Assembly (NCBI GenBank): GCA_003446335.1
Contig: DMAZ01000047.1
Span: 246-5,714 of the forward strand
DNA: 5,469 nucleotides
Direction: 5' to 3'
From: Lachnospiraceae bacterium
Lineage (GTDB): Bacteria > Bacillota_A > Clostridia > Lachnospirales > Lachnospiraceae
Part shown: positions 1 through 3,884 of the stretch, one piece after another
How the letters are laid out: each line of letters opens with the position of its first letter
How positions within the stretch are numbered: position 1 is the stretch's first letter
The notes under the pieces: model-generated
The model's database searches: none
Told to the model about the DNA's origin: nothing
Seen by the model: the letters and a program-made list of their open reading frames with translations, nothing else
Translations under genes and position numbers: made by a program

Positions 1-1
1 A

Positions 2-169
2 TCCGGGACGGATGACAGCAGCATGTCGGACGGATCCGGGACGGACGACAACAGTACGTCGGCAGACGAATCCGGGGAGGATGACAGCAGCATACCGACA
101 GACGGATCCGGAGAGGATGACAACAGTGTAACGGCAGATGAATCCGGAAAAGACACTGTGCCGGATGAA
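2..169 (+). repeat. 36-nt coding tandem repeat (SG-x-DD-x-S units)
   Basis: Five consecutive units each begin with TCCGG, at 2, 35, 71, 107 and 143. The lengths are 33, 36, 36, 36 and 27 nt. The protein consensus is S-G-(T/E)-D-D-(S/N)-S-x-x-(A/T)-D-(E/G), and the last unit is degenerate. Units 1 and 3 share DDSS and end in DG, while units 2 and 4 share DDNS and end in ADE. The true period therefore looks like a 72-nt double unit that was itself duplicated. The array probably continues upstream of the window. Confidence 0.85.
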
Positions 170-334
170 TCTTACCAGAGATTCCTGCCGGGTGAGACAG
201 AAGATATCTGGAATCATATACAGGGAAGAGACGTAATAGGGTCCGAGCTGATCAGGGATATCATGCTCGATCCATGGAAAAAAGCTGTAAAGGGATCGGA
301 AGATGGGTCTGTGCCTGCCGGACAGGATACCTGA
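2..334 (+). CDS. 3' end of an unrecognised acidic repeat protein (5' partial)
   Basis: The reading frame is open from the window edge and stops with TGA at 332-334, so this is the C-terminal 110 residues of a longer protein whose start lies upstream. The ATG at 23 lies inside the repeat and has no ribosome binding site, so it is not a credible start. The visible protein begins with about 56 residues of tandem 11-12 residue units rich in Ser, Asp, Gly and Glu, typical of a flexible linker or surface-exposed stalk. About 54 non-repetitive residues follow, including the stretch YQRFLPGETEDIWNHIQG and a possible amphipathic helix (SELIRDIMLDPWKKAV). I do not recognise this C-terminal segment as a known domain. 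No membrane segment, sortase motif or cysteine is visible. The gene ends 38 bp before nagA on the same strand, so the two are probably co-transcribed. Its function cannot be assigned from this fragment. Confidence 0.75.
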   Translation, partial: SGTDDSSMSDGSGTDDNSTSADESGEDDSSIPTDGSGEDDNSVTADESGKDTVPDESYQRFLPGETEDIWNHIQGRDVIGSELIRDIMLDPWKKAVKGSEDGSVPAGQDT

Positions 335-351
335 ATACACGATAGCCGGAA

Positions 352-368
352 CCTTTACCGGAAAGGAG
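352..368 (+). promoter_or_regulatory. nagA ribosome binding site, partly in a small hairpin
   Basis: The sequence AAAGGAG at 362-368 is a good Shine-Dalgarno element, with a short 4-nt gap to the ATG at 373; this decides the nagA start. CCTTT at 352-356 can pair perfectly with AAAGG at 362-366 across a 5-nt loop, which would mask most of the ribosome binding site. The stem is only 5 bp, so any effect on translation is speculative. Confidence 0.4.
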
Positions 369-372
369 CTCT

Positions 373-1536
373 ATGTATATAAAAAATGTAAAGGTCTACG
401 GACCGGATCGGATTTTCCGCGAGGGCGGTATAGGAATAACCGGCGATGTATTCTCCGACGCTGTGGCCGGGAATGCCGGGGAGGAAGATATCTATGACGG
501 AAAGGGCTGCTATGCCATTCCCGGACTCATTGATATCCATTTTCACGGGGCGCTGGGAGAAGATGTCTGTGACGGAACGTTCGGCGCAGTCGAGACAATT
601 GCACGTTATGAGGCGTCGGAAGGTATTACGGCTGTCTGCCCGGCTACGCTGACACTGAGCGTGGAGGATCTGAATAAGATCCTTGCAAATATGGCTGCGT
701 TCAGAGACCGACAGAATGCAGGTGAATACATGGACTGTGCCGATCTGATCGGTATCAATATGGAAGGACCTTTTATCAGCAAGGTCAAGAAAGGCGCTCA
801 GAATCCGGCCTTTATGATTCCTTGTGATGCCGGTATCGTGGAAGATTTTATCAAGTCTTCAAAAGGGCTCCTCAAGTTCATCGGGCTTGCCCCGGAAGAT
901 AATCCGGATTTTGAATCCTATATTGCAGCCGTGAAAGACCGGGTGACGGTATCTCTGGCCCACACCAACTCCGACTATGATACTGCGATGAGAGCGTTTG
1001 CCGCAGGCGCAAAGCATGCGGTCCATCTTTACAACGCAATGCCGGAATTCACACACAGAAGTCCGGGAGTCGTCGGCGCTGTATCAGATACTCCGGATGT
1101 TACGGCGGAGATAATAACCGACGGGATCCATGTTCATCCGTCAGCTGTCCGCGGCACGTTCAAGATGTGCGGTGCAGAACGAATGATCCTGATCAGCGAC
1201 AGCCTTCGCTCGACCGGAATGCCTGACGGTCAGTATGAACTGGGAGGGCAGCAGATCACCAAGAAGGGAAAATACTGCAGGATGGTGGAAAGCGGGGCGC
1301 TCGCCGGTTCAGTTTCGAATCTCAGGGAATGTATGGTGAATGCTGTCAGGGAAATGGGACTCCCGCTTGAAACAGCTGTCGCGTGTGCGACGATCAATCC
1401 CGCAAAGGCTCTCGGTCTGGAGAAAGTCTACGGTTCGATCGAGAACGGAAAGAAAGCGGATCTGGTCCTGCTGAAAGAAGACCTTTCGCTGGCAGGTGTT
1501 ATAAAAGACGGTGTACTGATCAGAGAGTGCCGGTAA
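373..1536 (+). CDS. nagA: N-acetylglucosamine-6-phosphate deacetylase
   Basis: This cytoplasmic amidohydrolase removes acetate from GlcNAc-6-phosphate to give glucosamine-6-phosphate, which feeds glycolysis through NagB or returns to cell-wall precursor synthesis. At 387 residues it has the family's usual length. Visible motifs, in order, are PGLIDIHFHG with the metal-binding pair H56/H58, NMEGPFIS with E131, LAHTNS with H197, AVHLYNAM with H218, a substrate-loop HRSPGVVGAV near 228-237, IITDGIHVHP with H253, ILISDS with the catalytic Asp D276, and GALAGSV near 308-314. An HxH pair at the first metal site resembles Bacillus-type binuclear enzymes; E. coli NagA lacks it. All key residues are present, so the enzyme should be active. 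The ATG at 373 is supported by AAAGGAG just upstream. The gene lies 38 bp after the acidic repeat gene and 47 bp before map. No nagB is in the window. Confidence 0.95.
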   Translation: MYIKNVKVYGPDRIFREGGIGITGDVFSDAVAGNAGEEDIYDGKGCYAIPGLIDIHFHGALGEDVCDGTFGAVETIARYEASEGITAVCPATLTLSVEDLNKILANMAAFRDRQNAGEYMDCADLIGINMEGPFISKVKKGAQNPAFMIPCDAGIVEDFIKSSKGLLKFIGLAPEDNPDFESYIAAVKDRVTVSLAHTNSDYDTAMRAFAAGAKHAVHLYNAMPEFTHRSPGVVGAVSDTPDVTAEIITDGIHVHPSAVRGTFKMCGAERMILISDSLRSTGMPDGQYELGGQQITKKGKYCRMVESGALAGSVSNLRECMVNAVREMGLPLETAVACATINPAKALGLEKVYGSIENGKKADLVLLKEDLSLAGVIKDGVLIRECR

Positions 1537-1537
1537 G

Positions 1538-1564
1538 GTCTGTTCGTGATTGGTACAGACTAAT
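1538..1564 (+). promoter_or_regulatory. inverted repeat and NagR/DasR-like palindrome between nagA and map
   Basis: Two overlapping symmetric elements fill the short nagA-map gap. GTCTGT (1538-1543) and ACAGAC (1555-1560) form a perfect 6-bp inverted repeat with an 11-nt loop and no T-tract after it, so it is not a standard terminator. ATTGGTACAGACTAAT (1549-1564) is a near-palindrome with ATTGGT and ATTAGT half-sites. It fits the GT-N-TA-N-AC pattern described for GntR/HutC-family operators with one mismatch, and resembles the NagR/DasR sites that control amino-sugar genes. The match is from memory and the location, downstream of nagA, is unusual. It could instead be an intercistronic mRNA hairpin. 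Confidence 0.3.
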
Positions 1565-1583
1565 TTCAGAAAGAAGGAAAATC

Positions 1584-2453
1584 GTGAAAATTGGACGTAA
1601 CATGCCGTGTTGGTGCGGCAGCGGTAAGAAATACAAAGCATGCCACATGGCATTCGATGACAGGATCGCCGGCTTTCAGCGAGCCGGACATCTTGTTCCG
1701 GATCATAAAATCATAAAGACAGAGAAAGATATCGAAGGCATCAAAAAGAGCGCAGTTATAAATATAGCCGTACTGGATGAAATCGGTGAGAAAATCAAAG
1801 CGGGCATGTCCACACAGGAAATCGATGATATTGTGATGACCACCACGAAAAAAATGGGGGGAATTCCCGCGGACCTGGGATATGAAGGTTTCCCGAAAAG
1901 CGTATGCACATCCATAAATGATGAAGTGTGCCATGGAATACCTTCAAAAGACATTATTTTGAAGGACGGAGACATTATCAACGTTGACTGTTCAACGATC
2001 CTGAACGGTTATTTTTCCGATTCATCCCGTATGTTCATGATCGGAGATGTCAGTCTCGAAAAGAAAAGGCTTGTTCAGGTGACAAAGGAATGTGTGGAGG
2101 TCGGTATTTCCAAGGTCATACCCTGGACCCTGATGGGCGACATGGGACATGCCGTTCATCAGCATGCCCTTGACAACGGTTATTCCGTTGTCCGGGAAAT
2201 CGGAGGTCATGGATGCGGAAATGCCTTCCATGAGGACCCGTTCGTGAGCTATGTATCAAAACCGGGTACGGAAATGCTTATGGTCCCGGGCATGGTATTT
2301 ACGATCGAGCCGATGGTGAATATGGGAACAGACCGTATCTACTGCGATGAAGAGAACGGATGGACTATTTACACGGCAGATCATATGCCGTCTGCCCAGT
2401 GGGAGGTCGAGGTCCTGGTCACGGAGACCGGATGTGAAATATTGTCGTGGTAA
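1584..2453 (+). CDS. map: methionine aminopeptidase, type I, with N-terminal SEC-C zinc motif
   Basis: This metalloenzyme removes the initiator methionine from new cytoplasmic proteins. I place the start at the GTG at 1584: AAGGAA at 1574-1579 lies 5 nt upstream and the product then begins MKIGRNMPCWCGSGKKYK, as SEC-C proteins usually do. The frame stays open back to an ATG at 1383, but that extension lies inside nagA and reads as nagA out of frame. Another ATG at 1602 would lose the first six residues of the motif region. The product has 289 residues. The SEC-C motif C9-x-C11-x8-C20-H21 probably binds zinc and may help ribosome or nucleic-acid contact. The catalytic domain has all expected metal ligands: D135, D146, H209, E242 and E274, plus active-site H117 and H216. 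Their spacing matches E. coli Map within one residue. The usual GRNDPC is GRNMPC here, and AQFEHTVLVT is AQWEVEVLVT. The gene probably reads through from nagA. Confidence 0.95.
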   Translation: MKIGRNMPCWCGSGKKYKACHMAFDDRIAGFQRAGHLVPDHKIIKTEKDIEGIKKSAVINIAVLDEIGEKIKAGMSTQEIDDIVMTTTKKMGGIPADLGYEGFPKSVCTSINDEVCHGIPSKDIILKDGDIINVDCSTILNGYFSDSSRMFMIGDVSLEKKRLVQVTKECVEVGISKVIPWTLMGDMGHAVHQHALDNGYSVVREIGGHGCGNAFHEDPFVSYVSKPGTEMLMVPGMVFTIEPMVNMGTDRIYCDEENGWTIYTADHMPSAQWEVEVLVTETGCEILSW

Positions 2454-2493
2454 GGACAGTATCGGAAAATTTGATAAAAAATCCCGGATGTTT

Positions 2494-2534
2494 GTGTTTA
2501 TTTTGCGAAATTTAGCTGAAAACACTTTCTTTTT
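2494..2534 (+). terminator. weak candidate terminator after map
   Basis: GTGTTT (2494-2499) can pair with AAACAC (2520-2525), and inside it ATTT (2500-2503) can pair with AAAT (2508-2511), leaving an 8-nt bulge. The T-rich tract TTTCTTTTT follows at 2526-2534. The stem is AT-rich and imperfect, so this is only a possible 3' end for the nagA-map unit. No better terminator was found between 2454 and 2560. Confidence 0.35.
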
Positions 2535-2553
2535 AGTTCCTTTTACGAGATAA

Positions 2554-2582
2554 TTGACGCATAGGTTTTTATGACCGAGTAT
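2554..2582 (+). promoter_or_regulatory. weak candidate promoter for the phasin-like gene
   Basis: TTGACG at 2554-2559 is a 5/6 match to the sigma-A -35 box. At 17 bp spacing GAGTAT at 2577-2582 is a poor -10 (3/6). A start near 2590 would leave a leader of about 45 nt before the ATG at 2634. The gap after map and the change in gene type make a separate promoter likely somewhere in 2454-2620, but this assignment is tentative. Confidence 0.3.
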
Positions 2583-2633
2583 CTGAGATTCAGAATAGGT
2601 ACCGGAATATAATTAAAATATGGAGGTATTACT

Positions 2634-3389
2634 ATGAAGTTATCGAACGGACTGAGGGCGGTATTTCTGGCAGGCGTAGGCGCAGTGGCTGTGACAGGAG
2701 AGAAATCCAAAAAGATCATTGATGATCTTGTAAAGAAGGGCGAACTTACAGTAGAGGAAGGCAAGCTCCTCAATGAAGACCTTGCCAAGAGTTTGAGTGA
2801 GAAAGTTAATGAAAGGACCAAAAAGGTCGCTGAGCGCGCAGGAAATCTTAATGTATCCAGAGAAGGCATCAAATCCCAGCTTTTTGATATTCTGGTAAAT
2901 ATAGATAAGATGACAGACGATGAGAGGAAAGCTCTGCGCGAAAAACTTGACGCTGCAGATAAAGCAGCCAAAGAAAAGGCTGCGGCGGTCAAAGAAGACG
3001 GGGAAGAAGTGATCGAAGCAATTCTTACGGATGCGCTGAAAAATGCTACGAGTGATCCGGAATTGGAAGATGCCATTGAGGATGCTGAGAAAGCGGTCGC
3101 GGAAGCGGTTGCCGAGTCGGATCCGGAAGCTGCAGCTGAAGGTGAAGAAGTTGTGGAGGCGATCATTGCGGATGCCACAGCGGATCAGACAGATGAAGCA
3201 GAGACAGAGGATGCGGTAGAGGATGCGTTTGATGCCGTGGCGGACTCCCCCGATGCGGATGCTGTAGAAGCTGCGGGAGAAATCGTTGAGGCTATTGTGT
3301 CAGAAGCGAATGAGGCAAATGTAGCTCCGGTTGAAGAAAAAGACGCAATCGATGAAGCAATCGATGCCGTGGCGGACGCTGAAAACTGA
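2634..3389 (+). CDS. phasin-like coiled-coil protein with acidic repeat tail
   Basis: This 251-residue cytoplasmic protein has a clear start: GGAGG at 2622-2626 lies 7 nt before the ATG. The N-terminal part has a short hydrophobic stretch (about residues 7-21, AVFLAGVGAVAV), then a charged helix with the pattern EKSKKIIDDLVKKGELTVEEGK. That pattern is typical of small phasin or polyhydroxyalkanoate granule-associated-like proteins annotated in Firmicutes. Residues 45-120 look helical and coiled-coil forming, rich in Lys and Glu. Residues 121-251 form three diverged acidic repeats containing 47 Asp/Glu and only 3 Lys. There is no cysteine, signal peptidase site or catalytic motif. Phasins coat PHA granules, but no PHA gene is visible here, so that role should not be assumed; a scaffold or envelope-associated role is equally possible. 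It appears to be a single-gene unit closed by a strong terminator. Confidence 0.85.
   Translation: MKLSNGLRAVFLAGVGAVAVTGEKSKKIIDDLVKKGELTVEEGKLLNEDLAKSLSEKVNERTKKVAERAGNLNVSREGIKSQLFDILVNIDKMTDDERKALREKLDAADKAAKEKAAAVKEDGEEVIEAILTDALKNATSDPELEDAIEDAEKAVAEAVAESDPEAAAEGEEVVEAIIADATADQTDEAETEDAVEDAFDAVADSPDADAVEAAGEIVEAIVSEANEANVAPVEEKDAIDEAIDAVADAEN
2994..3386 (+). repeat. three acidic ~45-residue repeats in the phasin-like protein
   Basis: Residues 121-166, 167-210 and 211-251 are diverged copies of one module. Each begins with a GEEV(I/V)EAI-like block, at residues 123, 170 and 214. Each later carries an EDA(I/V)EDA-like block, at 145, 192 and 236. Both landmarks step by 47 and then 44 residues, so the copies are in register. 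Copies 2 and 3 also end in DAVAD and share a 15-nt identity, GATGCCGTGGCGGAC, at 3231 and 3363. The arrangement indicates duplication of a coding module; biased composition alone would not keep the landmarks in register. Confidence 0.75.
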
Positions 3390-3450
3390 AAACAGATAGT
3401 TGATCACTGACTGGACGGGCCGAATAAGAATGTGTTGAAAAGAAGCGATA

Positions 3451-3485
3451 AGGCTGCAGAGTTCATCTGCAGCCTGTCATTTTTT
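3451..3485 (+). terminator. intrinsic terminator after the phasin-like gene
   Basis: GGCTGCAGA (3452-3460) and TCTGCAGCC (3466-3474) form a perfect 9-bp stem with a 5-nt loop (GTTCA). It extends to 10 bp by pairing A3451 with T3475. A run of six T follows at 3480-3485 after a short gap. It ends transcription from the left and lies 8 bp from the stop codon of the convergent minus-strand regulator. On the minus strand it is followed by a less regular T-rich stretch, so it may act weakly in both directions. Confidence 0.82.
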
Positions 3486-3493
3486 CAGAAAAG

Positions 3494-3694
3494 TCAGCTG
3501 AAATATTCTTTCGGTGTGATCTCAAAATATTCACAGATTTTGAAGAACAGGGACATCGAAGGAAGCATCTTTCCCTTTTCAATACGGTTTATATAACTTT
3601 CACTCTGTCCAAGAGCCAGGCTCATCTCTCTTGCAGAGACACCTTTCTGTTTACGCAGCATAGCCAACTTATCTCTGAAAAAAACTTCGTACAT
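3494..3694 (-). CDS. small XRE-family HTH transcriptional regulator
   Basis: This 66-residue protein is almost entirely one Cro/CI-type helix-turn-helix domain. Residues 7-18 (RDKLAMLRKQKG) form helix 1. Residues 19-40 (VSAREMSLALGQ, then SESYINRIEKGK) cover the helix-turn-helix with the characteristic INRIEKG. MLPSMSLFFKICEYFEITPKEYF completes the five-helix fold. There is no second domain, so it probably binds an operator as a dimer and acts as a simple repressor or switch. On the minus strand AGAGAGGT ends 6 nt before the ATG and supports this start. The gene is convergent with the phasin-like gene, sharing the terminator region, and divergent from the lipoprotein gene across 190 bp. Regulation of itself and that neighbour is therefore the simplest inference. 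Family assignment is secure; the target is not known. Confidence 0.92.
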   Translation of the reverse strand: MYEVFFRDKLAMLRKQKGVSAREMSLALGQSESYINRIEKGKMLPSMSLFFKICEYFEITPKEYFS

Positions 3695-3708
3695 GTCTTT
3701 ACCTCTCT

Positions 3709-3801
3709 AGTATAGTTCAGCAGTGTTGTAAAAGAAATGTGAAGCATTAAATACTTCTAACTATATGAGTATATACAACAAGTGGACACAAAACAGATAC
3801 T
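3709..3801. promoter_or_regulatory. candidate operator region between the XRE gene and the lipoprotein gene
   Basis: The 190-bp divergent spacer (3695-3884) is AT-rich and contains two interleaved inverted repeats. One pairs AGTATAGT-like sequence at 3709-3717 with AACTATAT at 3759-3766. The other is a perfect 7-bp pair, TGTTGTA (3724-3730) with TACAACA (3774-3780). The 5-mer AGTAT or its complement also occurs at 3709, 3751, 3768, 3797 and 3846. A small XRE repressor would be expected to bind symmetric sites here. AT-rich sequence produces such matches by chance, so the assignment is tentative. Confidence 0.35.
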
Positions 3802-3830
3802 AAAAGAGGTGGTTCATGACAAAACGACAG

Positions 3831-3836
3831 TATAAT
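3831..3836 (+). promoter_or_regulatory. candidate -10 box for the lipoprotein gene
   Basis: TATAAT is a perfect -10 hexamer 48 bp before the lipoprotein start codon, which would give a leader of roughly 40 nt. No good -35 hexamer lies 16-18 bp upstream (the sequence there is GGTGGT-like), so it would need an activator or be weak. An A-tract and T-tract (3841-3857) follow directly, bending the DNA or forming a weak AT hairpin in the leader. Confidence 0.35.
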
Positions 3837-3884
3837 CTTGAAAAAAGTATTTTTTTTGTATCTTTACAGCTGAAGGAGGAGAAG

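Noticed and set aside
335..372. Separate promoter for nagA
   Set aside because: The 38-bp gap has no recognisable -35/-10 pair; read-through from upstream is more likely.
1383..1583. In-frame upstream extension of map to an ATG at 1383
   Set aside because: It overlaps the end of nagA in another frame, has no ribosome binding site and no SEC-C/Map similarity; the GTG at 1584 has a good site and gives the usual MKIGRN start.
1309..1934. Two overlapping minus-strand ORFs across the nagA-map junction
   Set aside because: Both are antisense to well-supported genes and show no recognisable domain or ribosome binding site.
2608..2613. Perfect TATAAT before the phasin-like gene
   Set aside because: As a -10 box it would start transcription at or inside the ribosome binding site (2622-2626), and no acceptable -35 box is at the right distance.
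2543..3178. 211-codon minus-strand ORF rich in Ser and Ala
   Set aside because: It is antisense to the phasin-like gene; its low-complexity product mirrors the Glu/Ala/Asp codon repeats of the plus strand, and no ribosome binding site or family motif is seen.
3709..3714. TATACT on the minus strand as -10 box of the XRE gene
   Set aside because: It would place the transcript start within the ribosome binding site, and no -35 box is found 16-18 bp upstream; it is better viewed as part of the repeat region.
3816..3884. Upstream in-frame ATG for the lipoprotein
   Set aside because: It lacks a Shine-Dalgarno element, would put 23 polar residues before the signal peptide, and the strong AAGGAGG lies inside that stretch serving the ATG at 3885.
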